From contig CP113055.1 of the NCBI GenBank assembly GCA_026625625.1, positions 250,501 to 314,500 of the forward strand: a DNA stretch of 64,000 nucleotides, written 5' to 3'. This stretch comes from Blastomonas sp. SL216 (GTDB lineage: Bacteria; Pseudomonadota; Alphaproteobacteria; Sphingomonadales; Sphingomonadaceae). Positions 1 to 9,467 of the stretch are shown in pieces. The number at the start of each line of letters is the position of its first letter. Within the stretch, counting starts at the first letter, position 1. Made by a program: the position numbers and the translations under genes. Below the pieces are notes generated by a model, which saw only the letters and a program-made list of their open reading frames with translations, did not search any database and was not told where the DNA came from.

Positions 1-42
1 GCCGGACGCTATGCGCGCCTCCACAACAGACAGGATGACCCC

Positions 43-1101
43 ATGAAAATTGCCATTCTCCCCGGTGACGGCATCGGCCCCGAAATCATGGCCGAGGCGG
101 TGCGCGTGCTGCGCGCGCTCGATCTGCCGGGGATGGAATTGCATGACGGGCTGGTCGGCGCTGCCGCCTGGCGCGTCCACGGCCATCCGCTGCCGCCAGA
201 GACGCTCAAGCTGATGCACGAATGCGACGCGCTGCTGTTTGGTGCGGTGGGTGATCCCGCCTGTGATGGTCTCGAGCGGCATCTGCGCCCCGAACAGGCG
301 GTACTGGGGATGCGCAAGGAGCTGGGCCTGTTCGCCAACCTGCGTCCGGCCAAGGTGTTTCCGGGGCTGGAAGCGCACAGCTCGCTGCGTCCCGAGGTCG
401 CAGGCGCGATCGACCTGATGATCGTGCGCGAACTCAACGGTGACGTGTATTTCGGCGAGAAGGGCATGCGCACCACCGCCGATGGCCAGCGCGAAGGCTA
501 TGACATCATGTCGTACAGCGAGAGCGAGGTCCGCCGCATCGCGCATGTCGCCTTCCGTACCGCGCAAGGCCGGTCGGGCCGGCTGTGCTCGGTGGACAAG
601 GCCAATGTGCTCGAAACCTCGCAGCTGTGGCGCGACGTGATGATCGAGGTGTCGGCGGAATATCCCGATGTGACGCTTGAGCATATGTATGTCGACAATG
701 CCGCGATGCAGCTGGTCCGCGCGCCGGGCAAGTTCGACACCATCGTTACCGGAAATCTTTTCGGCGATATCCTGTCCGATCAGGCGAGCATGTGCGTCGG
801 CTCGATCGGCCTGCTCGCCTCGGCGTCGCTGGGTGCGGAGCAGACCGCGTTCGGCACCAAGGGGGCGTACGAACCAATCCACGGCAGCGCGCCCGATATC
901 GCGGGCAAGGGCCTGGCCAATCCGGTCGCGATGATCCTCTCCGCCGCGATGATGCTGCGCCACAGTTTCAGCCTGGAAGCCGAAGCCGCGCGGATCGAGG
1001 CAGCGGTGGCGAGCGCGCTCAATGCAGGCGCGCTGGGTGCAGACCTGGGCGGGACCATGGGGACAGTCGCGATTGGCGATGCGGTGCTGGCGGCGCTCTA
1101 A
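43..1101 (+). CDS. leuB: 3-isopropylmalate dehydrogenase
   Basis: LeuB oxidises and decarboxylates 3-isopropylmalate with NAD in leucine biosynthesis, in the cytoplasm. The 352-residue protein has the family N-terminus with GDGIGPE at residues 8-14, the [10 protein letters not shown] segment near residue 216 and the metal-binding GDILSDQ segment near residues 240-247. Its length is normal for the family. The ATG follows an AGGA element 8 bases upstream. Two other frames end at bases 36-38 and 44-46, so an upstream gene (leuD would be usual) may finish just before or overlap the start, but too little is in the window to tell. The stop overlaps the purD stop on the other strand. Tartrate or isocitrate dehydrogenase relatives are less likely because of the overall LeuB-like sequence. 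Confidence 0.93.
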   Translation: MKIAILPGDGIGPEIMAEAVRVLRALDLPGMELHDGLVGAAAWRVHGHPLPPETLKLMHECDALLFGAVGDPACDGLERHLRPEQAVLGMRKELGLFANLRPAKVFPGLEAHSSLRPEVAGAIDLMIVRELNGDVYFGEKGMRTTADGQREGYDIMSYSESEVRRIAHVAFRTAQGRSGRLCSVDKANVLETSQLWRDVMIEVSAEYPDVTLEHMYVDNAAMQLVRAPGKFDTIVTGNLFGDILSDQASMCVGSIGLLASASLGAEQTAFGTKGAYEPIHGSAPDIAGKGLANPVAMILSAAMMLRHSFSLEAEAARIEAAVASALNAGALGADLGGTMGTVAIGDAVLAAL

Positions 1102-2366
1102 CCCCGCTCGCGCGCCACTTCGCGCCAGCCGATGTCGCGGCGGCAGAAGCCGGTGGGGAAATTGATCGCATCGACGGCGGCATAGGCCGCACGCTGCGCC
1201 TCGGTGACGCTGCTGCCGGTCGCGGTGACGTTGAGCACGCGGCCGCCGTTGGCGACAAGTGCGCCATCCTTCAGCGCGGTGCCTGCGTGGAAGACCTTTG
1301 CGCCGCCGGTATCGCCCAGTGCAATCGCGCCACCCTTTTCGGGCGTGCCCGGATAGCCCTTGGCGGCCATCACCACGGTGAGCGCATAGCCATCGGAAAA
1401 GCGGGGAGGGGGGCAATTCGCTAGCTCGCCCATGGCGGTCGCCAGCAGCAACTCGGCCAGATCGCTCTGCAGCCGGGTCATCAGCACCTGACATTCCGGG
1501 TCGCCAAAGCGGCAGTTATATTCGATCAGCTTCGGGCCTTCGCTGGTCAGCATCAGTCCGGCGAACAGCACGCCTGAATAGGGCAGCCCTTCGGCGGCCA
1601 GCGTGGCGACGGTCGGCGCGATGATGCGCTCCATCACTTGCGCTTCCAGTTCGGCCGTCAGCACCGGGGCAGGGCTGTACGCGCCCATGCCGCCGGTGTT
1701 GGGGCCGGTGTCGCCTTCGCCCACCCGCTTGTGGTCCTGCGCCGATCCGAACGCGACAATCGCGCTGCCATCGGTGATCGCAAAGAAGCTCGCCTCTTCT
1801 CCGCACATGAACTCCTCGATCACCACTTCGGCCCCGGCCTCGCCAAAGGCACCGGCGAACATATGGCCGATGGCATCGTCGGCCTCCTCGCCAGTTTCGG
1901 TGATGATCACGCCCTTGCCGGCTGCCAGCCCGTCAGCCTTGATCACCACCGGCAGGTCGAAATCGGCCAGCGCCGCGCGTGCCTCTGCGGCATGGCTTGC
2001 GCGGACATAGCGCGCGGTGGGGATGCCGGCGCGGTCGCACAGGGCTTTCGTGAAACCCTTGGAGCCTTCAAGTTGCGCGGCCTTGGCCGAAGGGCCGAAC
2101 ACCGGCACCCCGGCGGCGCGCAGGCTGTCTGCCAGGCCATCGACCAGCGGCGCTTCGGGCCCGATCACGACCAGTCCGATGGCCTGTTCGGCACAGAATG
2201 CCGCAACCGCTGCATGATCGCTCACGTCGAGCGAGACGCAGGTCGCATGCTCGGCTATCCCCGGATTTCCGGGCGCGGCGAAGATGCTTTCCACCTGCGG
2301 GGATTGCGCCAGTTTCCAGCACAGGGCATGTTCGCGTCCGCCGCTCCCCACCAACAGGATATTCAT
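1098..2366 (-). CDS. purD: phosphoribosylamine--glycine ligase
   Basis: PurD joins glycine to phosphoribosylamine using ATP, the second step of purine synthesis. The 422-residue protein begins [15 protein letters not shown], the usual N-terminus. It then shows the ATP-grasp segment [13 protein letters not shown] and the metal-binding [10 protein letters not shown] segment. An in-frame extension to 2555 exists, but it would run through the oppositely oriented xseA, so the ATG at the conserved N-terminus was chosen. A purine-rich AAAAGGGG stretch lies just upstream. Its start codon overlaps the xseA start codon on the other strand, and its stop codon overlaps the leuB stop. Confidence 0.95.
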   Translation of the reverse strand: MNILLVGSGGREHALCWKLAQSPQVESIFAAPGNPGIAEHATCVSLDVSDHAAVAAFCAEQAIGLVVIGPEAPLVDGLADSLRAAGVPVFGPSAKAAQLEGSKGFTKALCDRAGIPTARYVRASHAAEARAALADFDLPVVIKADGLAAGKGVIITETGEEADDAIGHMFAGAFGEAGAEVVIEEFMCGEEASFFAITDGSAIVAFGSAQDHKRVGEGDTGPNTGGMGAYSPAPVLTAELEAQVMERIIAPTVATLAAEGLPYSGVLFAGLMLTSEGPKLIEYNCRFGDPECQVLMTRLQSDLAELLLATAMGELANCPPPRFSDGYALTVVMAAKGYPGTPEKGGAIALGDTGGAKVFHAGTALKDGALVANGGRVLNVTATGSSVTEAQRAAYAAVDAINFPTGFCRRDIGWREVARERG

Positions 2367-3837
2367 GCCCGACCCCTTTTCAGATGATGTACCCCCCATG
2401 ATGGAAGGGACGCGTTCGGGCGGGCTGTTAGCCCAGATGCCCCCCGGCGACAACGCCCCGCCGCTGTCGGTTTCGGAAATCTCTGGGCAGTTGAAGCGCA
2501 TGGTCGAGGACCGCTTTTCGCACGTGCGGATTCGCGGCGAGATTTCGGGCTTCAAGCGCGCGGCGTCAGGGCATTGCTATCTTGCGCTCAAGGATGACAA
2601 GGCAGTCATTGATGGCATCATCTGGAAGGGCACGGCACAGCGGCTGCCCTTTCGGCCCGAGGACGGGCTCGACGTGATCGCCACCGGCAAGCTCACCACC
2701 TTTCCGGGCCGATCCAAGTACCAGATCACGATAGAATCGCTCGAACTGGCGGGCGAGGGCGCGCTGATGCAGCTGTTCGAGAAGCTGAAGGCGCGGCTGG
2801 CGGGCGAAGGGCTGTTCGATCCGGAGCGCAAGCGCGCGCTGCCCTTCCTGCCGCGCACCATCGGTGTGGTGACATCGCCGACCGGATCGGTGATCCGCGA
2901 CATATTGCACCGGCTCGCCGATCGCTTCCCCAGCCATGTGCTGGTCTGGCCGGTGCTGGTGCAGGGCGAGGGAGCGGCAGGCCAGGTCGCGGCCGCCGTG
3001 CGCGGTTTCGGCGCAATGCCGCTGGCAGAGCGGCCTGACCTGCTGATCGTGGCGCGCGGTGGCGGTTCGATCGAGGATCTCTGGGCGTTCAACGAGGAGC
3101 CGGTGGTCCGCGCGATTGCCGAAAGCGTGATCCCGGTCATCTCCGCGGTCGGGCACGAGACCGACACGACGCTCGCCGATTTTGCTGCCGATCGCCGTGC
3201 GCCGACACCGACCGCTGCCGCCGAAATGGCGGTGCCGGTGCGCGCAGATCTGCTGGCGGGCCTCGGCGAGCTAGGTCTGCGCGCGACGCGGGCGATCAAC
3301 CGCACCCAGGCGCTGGCGCGCGAGCGGCTGGAGGCGCGCGCGCAACGCCTGCCCCGCCTCACCGATCTGCTCAGCCCGCAGCAGCAGCGCGCCGATGACC
3401 TGGGCGAGCGGCTGCGTGCGGCGCTGGGCCTGCGCCTCGCCGATGCGCGCGGCACGCTGGCGCGGGCGTCCGGAGCACTGCGCCCGGCGGTGCTCGATGC
3501 CCGCGCGGGACTGGCGCGCGAACGGCTGGCGCGGCTGACGCTTGATCCGGCGGTGCTGGAACGGATCACCGGCAGGGCTGCCGAGCGGCTTGCCGGGCTG
3601 GAGCGGGTGCTGGCCCAGCTCGATCCCGATGCGCCGCTGCAGCGCGGCTATGCCCGCGTGACCGCTGCCGATGGCCGGACGCTGATCGACAAGGCCGCAG
3701 CCGCAGGAGAGCCGTCGCTCAAGCTGCATTTCCGCGATGGTGTGCTCGATGTCGTCCCGGCAGATGGCCCGGCCACGCCGCCCACAGCAAAGCCGAAGCC
3801 GAAGCCTGCCGAGCCGCGCCAGCCGAGTTTCCTTTAG
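2365..3837 (+). CDS. xseA: exodeoxyribonuclease VII large subunit
   Basis: XseA is the catalytic large subunit of exonuclease VII, which degrades single-stranded DNA bidirectionally into oligonucleotides with the small subunit XseB. The 490-residue product has an N-terminal OB fold (about residues 35-130, including [17 protein letters not shown]). Next comes the central catalytic region with [16 protein letters not shown] and [17 protein letters not shown] coiled, Arg/Ala-rich segment and the conserved C-terminal QRGYARV follow. The tail is Pro/Lys-rich. The ATG at 2365 has a weak AGGA five bases upstream and overlaps the purD start. ATGs at 2398 and 2401 are alternatives that would leave a small intergenic space. 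No xseB is in the window. Confidence 0.93.
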   Translation: MPDPFSDDVPPMMEGTRSGGLLAQMPPGDNAPPLSVSEISGQLKRMVEDRFSHVRIRGEISGFKRAASGHCYLALKDDKAVIDGIIWKGTAQRLPFRPEDGLDVIATGKLTTFPGRSKYQITIESLELAGEGALMQLFEKLKARLAGEGLFDPERKRALPFLPRTIGVVTSPTGSVIRDILHRLADRFPSHVLVWPVLVQGEGAAGQVAAAVRGFGAMPLAERPDLLIVARGGGSIEDLWAFNEEPVVRAIAESVIPVISAVGHETDTTLADFAADRRAPTPTAAAEMAVPVRADLLAGLGELGLRATRAINRTQALARERLEARAQRLPRLTDLLSPQQQRADDLGERLRAALGLRLADARGTLARASGALRPAVLDARAGLARERLARLTLDPAVLERITGRAAERLAGLERVLAQLDPDAPLQRGYARVTAADGRTLIDKAAAAGEPSLKLHFRDGVLDVVPADGPATPPTAKPKPKPAEPRQPSFL

Positions 3838-3853
3838 GCTGGCCCATGGATTT

Positions 3854-3880
3854 GCGATCCGCTCTAGGATCGCTTATCTT
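3854..3880 (+). terminator. possible terminator after xseA
   Basis: A 7-bp perfect stem (GCGATCC / GGATCGC, 6-base loop) is followed by the T-rich TTATCTT, shortly after the xseA stop. The T-run is interrupted and the stem is short, so this is only a weak candidate for ending the xseA transcript before DUF2093. Confidence 0.35.
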
Positions 3881-3943
3881 GGCCGCCAGCCCATCTGCCG
3901 CGCATAAAGCGGCCGTACATATTCTGGGGAGCATGATAGCCCG

Positions 3944-4147
3944 ATGTTGATGTCCAACCGTGATCGCGTCGCGCGCGTTCAATATATGCCCAACGGTTTT
4001 CGCCTGCTCAGCGCGGGCGACCATGTCCTGTGCGCCGAGACCGGAGCGAAGATCGATCTGGAAGAACTCCGTTACTGGAGTGTCGAGCGGCAGGAGGCCT
4101 ATGCCAGCTGCGAGGTCTCCGTTCGCGCTGCGCTGGGCCAGGGCTGA
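3944..4147 (+). CDS. DUF2093 family protein
   Basis: This 67-residue protein matches the small alphaproteobacterial DUF2093 family, judged from the N-terminal MLMSNRDRVARVQYMPNGF, the DHVLCAETGAKIDLEELRYW segment and the WSVERQEAY signature. Its function is unknown. It has one cysteine and no membrane segment or signal peptide. The next gene (M23 peptidase) appears to start inside its 3' end in another frame, which suggests translational coupling. The family is widespread in Rhizobiales and Sphingomonadales, so the call is based on remembered family features rather than on a search. Confidence 0.82.
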   Translation: MLMSNRDRVARVQYMPNGFRLLSAGDHVLCAETGAKIDLEELRYWSVERQEAYASCEVSVRAALGQG

Positions 4148-5072
4148 GCCGGTGCGGGGGGCGCTGGCGTTTGGCAGCCTGATCGCTATGACGCTGGCCG
4201 CGCCGCTGCTCGGCCAGGCCAGCCCGCAGACCCCGCCGCCGCAATCGGCGACACCCGCGCCCAGCGGTCCCGATTTCCTGACCCGCCCGTTCGGTGCGAT
4301 GCGTCCATTGGCGAGCGGCATCAAGCTCAGCGCCGCGCCGGTTCAGGGGGCGCTGCTGCGCGGCACCGCGCCCAAGGGCGTGGCTGCGCTCGACCTGGAT
4401 GGCGTTAAGGTGCCGGTCGCGCCGGATGGCGCGTTCCTTCTGGGCTTCAACCGCGACGCGCCGCCGCTGGGCGTGCTGACCGTAACCTTTGCCGATGGCC
4501 AGGTGGTGAGCGAGCCGCTGGCCATCGAACCGCGCGCCTGGCGCCGCGAGTTCGTTGCAGTGGCGGCGCGCGGCGGTGTGCCGAGCGAAGCGTTCATGGC
4601 GCGGCGCAAGCCCGAGCTCGAGATGATCGAGGCCGCCCGCCAGCGCCAGTCGGACAGCAATGGCTGGCGTCAGCCGTTCATCTGGCCCGCCAAAGGACGC
4701 GTGTCCGGCGTCTTCGGTTCGCAGCGCATCTACGCGGGCGAGCCGGGCAGCTTCCACAGCGGCGTCGATGTTGCAGGCGCGGTGGGTGCGCCGGTGGTGG
4801 CGCCTGCCGATGGCGTCGTCATCCTCGCCGCGCCGACGCCGTTTTCGCTCGAGGGCAACCTGCTGATGATCGACCATGGCATGGGCCTCAACAGCGCCTT
4901 TCTCCACCTGTCGGCGATCGACGTGAAAGTCGGTGACACGGTGCGCCAGGGCCAGCCGATCGGACGAATCGGCGCGACAGGACGGGCCACCGGACCGCAT
5001 CTGCACTGGGGCATGAAGTGGAACGACGCCCGGATCGATCCGCAACTTCTGGTTGGTCCCATGGCGCAATGA
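4101..5072 (+). CDS. exported M23 family metallopeptidase
   Basis: This is a probable peptidoglycan endopeptidase or amidase regulator of the LytM/M23 type, acting in the periplasm. From the chosen ATG the protein is 323 residues. It has an Arg-containing start and a hydrophobic segment ending near PLLGQA, a plausible signal peptide. A middle domain follows. The C-terminal M23 domain has FHSGVDVAGAVGAPV (zinc ligands His and Asp), then GRATGPHLHWGMKWN containing the HLHW zinc/catalytic motif. All M23 metal ligands appear intact, so it is probably enzymatically active. AGGAGG lies only three bases before the ATG, inside DUF2093. A GTG at 4152 is an alternative start. Confidence 0.85.
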   Translation: MPAARSPFALRWARAEPVRGALAFGSLIAMTLAAPLLGQASPQTPPPQSATPAPSGPDFLTRPFGAMRPLASGIKLSAAPVQGALLRGTAPKGVAALDLDGVKVPVAPDGAFLLGFNRDAPPLGVLTVTFADGQVVSEPLAIEPRAWRREFVAVAARGGVPSEAFMARRKPELEMIEAARQRQSDSNGWRQPFIWPAKGRVSGVFGSQRIYAGEPGSFHSGVDVAGAVGAPVVAPADGVVILAAPTPFSLEGNLLMIDHGMGLNSAFLHLSAIDVKVGDTVRQGQPIGRIGATGRATGPHLHWGMKWNDARIDPQLLVGPMAQ

Positions 5073-5305
5073 AATAATTATATTTCGCATGCCAACCTGA
5101 CACATCCGTAAATGTGGCGTTCATGTTACAGGTTGAGGTAAATCTGGCGACGTGATGCCCCCCGGCGCTTTACAGAGCGCGAACACCCCGGTTAGCTGGG
5201 TTCCAAGGTCTGGGGAGACTGGCTGCTGTTCTGATAGGACCGAGGTTCGGCCCCCGACTGCTATTGCCCGCGCTTCGCGCGCACAACGCACAGGGGTTGC
5301 ATCAC

Positions 5306-8300
5306 ATGAAGGTTTCTTCTCGTCTTTTCGCGGGCGTTGCACCGCTCGTTCTCGGGTTCGCTCTTTCGACCGTTCCAGCAATGGCTCAGGAGCAGGAAAG
5401 CAAGCGCGAGCAAGAAGATAAGGCGATGACGCTTCCCGAGAGCGCGACGGTTGCGAAGGACAATGTCATCGTCGTCTCTGGTTCGCGCATCAAGCTGCCG
5501 AACCTCAGTAGCGCTGAGCCGATCGTCACCGTTGCGGCGCAATATGTCGAAGACCGCAACATCACCAATATCGCGGACGCATTGAACGAAATCCCCGGCT
5601 TTCGTGGCTCGGTGACGCCAAACGGAGCGCAGGGCACCTTCGGCCAGGGCGTGAACTTCATCAATGCGTTCGGGCTGGGTTCCAACCGCTCGTTGACGCT
5701 CATCAACGGCCGTCGCGTCGTCTCGTCGAACGTCGCCACCATCTTTGGTAACGCAGCGCCGGGGACGCAGGTCGATCTCAACATCATTCCGACCATTCTG
5801 GTCGACCGCGTTGATCGTGTTGGTATTGGTGGTGCGCCGACCTACGGTTCGGATGCCATTGCCTCGACGGTCAACGTCATCCTCAAGAAGCGGTTTACCG
5901 GCCTTGATCTGCGTGCCACTTCGGGCCTCACTGAAGAAGGTGACAATTTCCGTATCAACATCAGCGGCGCAGGCGGTATCGATCTGTTCGGTGGGCGCGG
6001 CAACCTAACCGCTGCCGTTCAGTACGAAAAGGTTGACGGCGTTCTCAGCAATGCCCGCAGCTATTTCCGGGACAATGTCGGCGGTGCTCAGAACCCCTGC
6101 ACGGTTGTGGCTGCAGGCGCATGCGTGGCCAGTAACCTTGTCAGCACAATCCGCGGCCCGGGCGGCGCAGCCCTGGGATTGAACGATGGACGTCTGAACC
6201 CCAATATCGGCTTCAACAACAGTACAACGGACAACTTTCCTGGCACCATCCTTGTACGTCGAAACGGAATTCCGTCACTGTCAGTGAACGGCGTGATTGC
6301 GAACATCGGTGCACTTCGCCCGCTGGATTTCAATGTGCAGTTTTCGCCGTCAGGCGACCTCGTGCCTTACAGCACTGGCACGCTCTTTGCCGGACCAATC
6401 ACCAGCGCTGCCTCTCGTTCCTCGGGTGGTGATGGCTTCGTCTTTGCAGACTTTACACAGATTACCAGCACAGTACGGCGTATTTCTGCTAATCTGTTTT
6501 TCAATTACGATGTGACGGACAACATTCGCTTTTTCGCGGAAGGTATGTTCTTCAATGGCCAGGGTAACGAACTGGTTCAGCAGCAGTCGTTCAACTCGAC
6601 GCTCTTTGGCGGCGGCAGCAGCGCACTGACCTTCTCGGTCAACAATCCGTTCCTCACCGCTCAGGCGCGCAACCTGCTGGTTGCCAACGGGTACCAGACT
6701 TTCCGTCTCAGCCGCGTCAACCTCGATCTGAATGACGGTACCGGCTCATCGGATAATGACCTGTATCGTGGCGTTGCTGGCTTCGATGGCGATTTCAAGG
6801 TCGGTGATCGCGATTTCAATTTTGAAGTGGCGCTGACCTACGGCCGCAACAATTTCACCGATTTCGGTCAGGACATCAACCAGCAGAACTTCGTGAACGC
6901 CGTCAACGTTGCCACTGTCAATGGCCAGATTGTCTGCACAACTACGCCTGCAGTCCTTGCCACGCCGGGCTTTACGCCGGTGGCTGACCCGAACTGCAAG
7001 CCGCTGAATCTGTTCGGTCGCGGCGCACCCTCGGCCGAAGCCTTGGCCTATGTGGTGGAAGATAACGTAGCGCAGAGCGTTCTGGAGCAGACCGTATTCA
7101 ATGCGAATATCGGTGGTTCGCCTTTCGACATTTTCGGAAACCCGATTGGCTTCAACGTGGGTTACGAGCACCGCGTTGAAGAGGCATCGTTCACCCCTAG
7201 CGCATTCCAGCAGGCTGGTCGTGGCCGTTCGGTTGCTATCTTGCCGAACGGGGGTAAGTACACTCTCAACGAGGTGTTCGGCGAACTTTACGTTCCGCTG
7301 ATTTCGCCGGACAACGACTTCTTCATCCACAGCCTGGAAGGCTTTGCCCGCGGTCGCTATGTTGACAATACTGTGAACGGCGGCTTCTTTGCCTGGTCTG
7401 CAGGTGGATCGTTCTCTCCGATCGAGGACGTGACATTCCGCGGTAACTTCACCCGTTCGTTCCGTGCACCTTCGATCACCGAACTGTTCTCGCCCGTCAC
7501 CAACACCTTCGTAACCGTGCCTGACCTTTGCGCTCCCGGTAACATCGCGGCAGGTCCGGTGCCCGCAACGCGCACCCGGAATTGCAATGCCTTCCTGCAG
7601 CAGTTCCCGAATGGTACGCCTTTGGCTGCGGCAGTCGCGACGGTGCCGGGCCGGAGTGGTGGTAATGCCAATCTGGATAACGAAGAAGCTAACAGCTACA
7701 CCTTTGGTGTAATTCTTCGTCCCCGCTTTATTCCGGGTCTCTCGATTGCTGTCGATTATCTCGACGTGAAGATTCGTCAGCCCATTGCCAACCTGACGAT
7801 TGCGCAGATCGCATCGGGTTGTTTTGACAACGAAACCTTCGATGCGGCCAATCCGGCGAACGGGAACAACTTCTGCTCGTTCATCCGTCGCGATGCGAAT
7901 GGTCAGGTGCCTGCGGATCCAGCCAACCCGGCTGTGGTTTCGGGCTTCGTCAATGGCCAGAAGATTACCTTCAGCGGCATTCAGGGCGTGCTGGATTACG
8001 AAACCTCGCTTGACGGAATCGGTCTGGGCGGAAAGTTCGAGATCGGTGGTGACGTTTTCTACGTGCGTCGTCGTATCGTCGACATCACTGGTGTTGCCCC
8101 AGCCCGCTCGGATGGAATCCTGGGCGATCCGGAATGGCAGGGTCAGCTGAGGCTCCGCTATACCAATAACGGTTTTGGCATCTCGACCAACTTCAATTAT
8201 ACGGGCGAGCAGCTAACCTCGCGCTTCAACCGTGGTCCGTCGCCGAATGACACGCGCGAATTCGATCAGTACAAAGATTTCGTGACGATTGATGCGAGCG

Positions 8301-8455
8301 TATTTGCCACCACAAAGGACGACTTCCGGTTTACCTTCTCGGTGACAAACCTGACCAACCGCGTCGGACAGGGCTATTTCGGCTTTATCGTTCCCGCCTC
8401 GATCAACGATCCGTTCGGTCGTCGCTTTGCCGTGAGCGTCCGCAAGCTGTTCTGA
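5306..8455 (+). CDS. TonB-dependent receptor
   Basis: This is a large outer-membrane TonB-dependent receptor of 1,049 residues. A signal peptide ends near AMA-Q at about residue 27, followed by a charged Glu/Lys linker. The plug begins around NVIVVSGSRI, continues with the N-terminal plug segment ITNIADALNEIPG and has the NRSLTLINGRRV signature. A long barrel follows and ends in the C-terminal RKLF with terminal Phe. The substrate cannot be told from sequence. This style of receptor is abundant in sphingomonads and often handles carbohydrates, peptides or complex organics. Its codon choice looks less biased and more AT-rich than that of the next receptor. There is no anti-sigma/ECF gene nearby. 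The start has AGGGG nine bases upstream. Confidence 0.9.
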   Translation: MKVSSRLFAGVAPLVLGFALSTVPAMAQEQESKREQEDKAMTLPESATVAKDNVIVVSGSRIKLPNLSSAEPIVTVAAQYVEDRNITNIADALNEIPGFRGSVTPNGAQGTFGQGVNFINAFGLGSNRSLTLINGRRVVSSNVATIFGNAAPGTQVDLNIIPTILVDRVDRVGIGGAPTYGSDAIASTVNVILKKRFTGLDLRATSGLTEEGDNFRINISGAGGIDLFGGRGNLTAAVQYEKVDGVLSNARSYFRDNVGGAQNPCTVVAAGACVASNLVSTIRGPGGAALGLNDGRLNPNIGFNNSTTDNFPGTILVRRNGIPSLSVNGVIANIGALRPLDFNVQFSPSGDLVPYSTGTLFAGPITSAASRSSGGDGFVFADFTQITSTVRRISANLFFNYDVTDNIRFFAEGMFFNGQGNELVQQQSFNSTLFGGGSSALTFSVNNPFLTAQARNLLVANGYQTFRLSRVNLDLNDGTGSSDNDLYRGVAGFDGDFKVGDRDFNFEVALTYGRNNFTDFGQDINQQNFVNAVNVATVNGQIVCTTTPAVLATPGFTPVADPNCKPLNLFGRGAPSAEALAYVVEDNVAQSVLEQTVFNANIGGSPFDIFGNPIGFNVGYEHRVEEASFTPSAFQQAGRGRSVAILPNGGKYTLNEVFGELYVPLISPDNDFFIHSLEGFARGRYVDNTVNGGFFAWSAGGSFSPIEDVTFRGNFTRSFRAPSITELFSPVTNTFVTVPDLCAPGNIAAGPVPATRTRNCNAFLQQFPNGTPLAAAVATVPGRSGGNANLDNEEANSYTFGVILRPRFIPGLSIAVDYLDVKIRQPIANLTIAQIASGCFDNETFDAANPANGNNFCSFIRRDANGQVPADPANPAVVSGFVNGQKITFSGIQGVLDYETSLDGIGLGGKFEIGGDVFYVRRRIVDITGVAPARSDGILGDPEWQGQLRLRYTNNGFGISTNFNYTGEQLTSRFNRGPSPNDTREFDQYKDFVTIDASVFATTKDDFRFTFSVTNLTNRVGQGYFGFIVPASINDPFGRRFAVSVRKLF

Positions 8456-8474
8456 TCTTTTCGATTGCATGTCA

Positions 8475-8525
8475 TTGATCGTGACTGGCGTGAGGCAAGG
8501 GCATTCGCCTCACGCCAACGATCAA
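8475..8525 (+). repeat. long two-part hairpin 3' of the first receptor
   Basis: An inverted repeat pairs TTGATCGT (8475-8482) with ACGATCAA (8518-8525), and TGGCGTGAGGC (8486-8496) with GCCTCACGCCA (8507-8517), around a 10-base loop. No T-run follows on the plus strand, so it may protect the 3' end of the receptor mRNA or terminate weakly. Confidence 0.55.
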
Positions 8526-8541
8526 GGAAAATGCTGCTAGC

Positions 8542-8584
8542 AAAAAAATTGGGCAGCACACCATCGCCGGTGTGCTGCCCAATT
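8542..8584 (-). terminator. Rho-independent terminator of the leftward exported-protein gene
   Basis: A 16-bp perfect stem (AATTGGGCAGCACACC with its complement, loop of 6) is followed on the minus strand by an uninterrupted run of T (seven A on the plus strand at 8542-8548, overlapping the stem base). It lies 28 bases beyond the stop of the leftward gene at 8613-9155 and is a strong intrinsic terminator. It also backs the end of the convergent receptor gene. Confidence 0.85.
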
Positions 8585-8612
8585 CCGTTATGTCACCTTA
8601 GGTTGGCGAATC

Positions 8613-9155
8613 TTACTCGATCCGCTTTGCGCGGATCGCGCGCTTGTTGCGCACCTTGACGAAATAGCCGCCCATCACACCCGCCTTGATCTCAAGCGCG
8701 TCGCCGATCTGCGGGATGAAGCTGACGCCTTCGGTCGTCTGCCAGACAGCGCCTTCCGCGATGCCGATATTCCAGCGGCCGCCCTCTGCCTTGCGCAGCG
8801 TCTTGATCGTGGTCGTGAGGGTGCGCTCTTCTTCGGCGTCATCATCGCTGCCGCCGAAAATCGAAAGATCGGGCAGGCGGAAGCCGAACAGCGAGCGTTT
8901 GGTCTTCTTGACCTCCTTGTCCTCGATCACGACGATCTGCTTGGAATCGACCGCAGCGGACAGCTTGGCCGATGTGGTGTCGAAACAGGCGAGGCGTTGG
9001 GCATTGTCCGCGATGCCGCGGCAGGCCTCCATCGCTTCGAACAGCTCGGGGCTGGGGGGAGGGGGCGATTTCTTCCGCTCCTGCGCTGCAGCAGGGACCG
9101 CCAGCAAGGCGGCGATCGCCAAGCCCGATGCGAGTGTTCGATGTACCTGCGTCAT
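8613..9155 (-). CDS. exported protein of unknown function
   Basis: The family was not recognised. The 180-residue product starts with a clear signal peptide (MTQVHRTLASGLAIAALLAV, cleavage near AAA-Q). A Pro-rich stretch and a short Cys-containing segment follow (MEACRGIADNAQRLACFDTT), which resembles the Cys-x13-Cys pattern of small periplasmic proteins. Next is a Lys-rich part, an acidic DDDAEEE patch, and a predicted beta-rich C-terminus (RWNIGIAEGAVWQTT, IPQIGDALEIKAG, GYFVKVRNKRAIRAKRIE). The ATG was chosen because it gives the signal peptide and has AGAGGCG about 8 bases upstream. It lies between two receptor genes on the opposite strand. A periplasmic role is inferred only from the signal. 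Confidence 0.7.
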   Translation of the reverse strand: MTQVHRTLASGLAIAALLAVPAAAQERKKSPPPPSPELFEAMEACRGIADNAQRLACFDTTSAKLSAAVDSKQIVVIEDKEVKKTKRSLFGFRLPDLSIFGGSDDDAEEERTLTTTIKTLRKAEGGRWNIGIAEGAVWQTTEGVSFIPQIGDALEIKAGVMGGYFVKVRNKRAIRAKRIE

Positions 9156-9467
9156 ATATGTTCGCCTCTTGCTGATTGCGTGTTGCGCCACGCATAAACC
9201 ATGCTGCGCAAAAGGTGAAAACCCTTTCGATTGCGGCCTGCATGAAGGCCAAAAAGGCGGCGAGGGGGCGAGTGTCATTCGCGGCGCCCCAAAGTGACGG
9301 TTGTGTGTCTTTTATGCTACATCCACCGGAAAAGCGTTGAAAATCCGTGCTCGCCGGTTGCGCTCTTTTCCGCACTTCGCCTACACCGATGCCATGGCGG
9401 GCCAAAGAGACCCTCCAGAACTGGGTTAGCCAAGCCTTTTGGGTGAGGCAATCAAGGGGAATACCAC
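9156..9467. other. divergent intergenic region before the second receptor
   Basis: This 312-base space has no credible gene. It must carry the promoters for the leftward exported-protein gene and the rightward receptor. A TATGCT box at about 9313 is the best-looking -10 on the plus strand, but no convincing -35 sits at the right distance. An AGGGG element lies 8 bases before the receptor ATG. No Fur-like palindrome, repeat or RNA gene was recognised. Confidence 0.5.

Noticed and set aside
1-42. End of leuD or another gene before leuB
   Set aside because: Only 14 codons are visible and two frames end near leuB; neither can be recognised.
5073-5305. Riboswitch or RNA leader before the first receptor
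   Set aside because: The 233 bases contain only a small GCGCG hairpin and an AT-rich start; no known riboswitch core (for example a cobalamin box) was seen.
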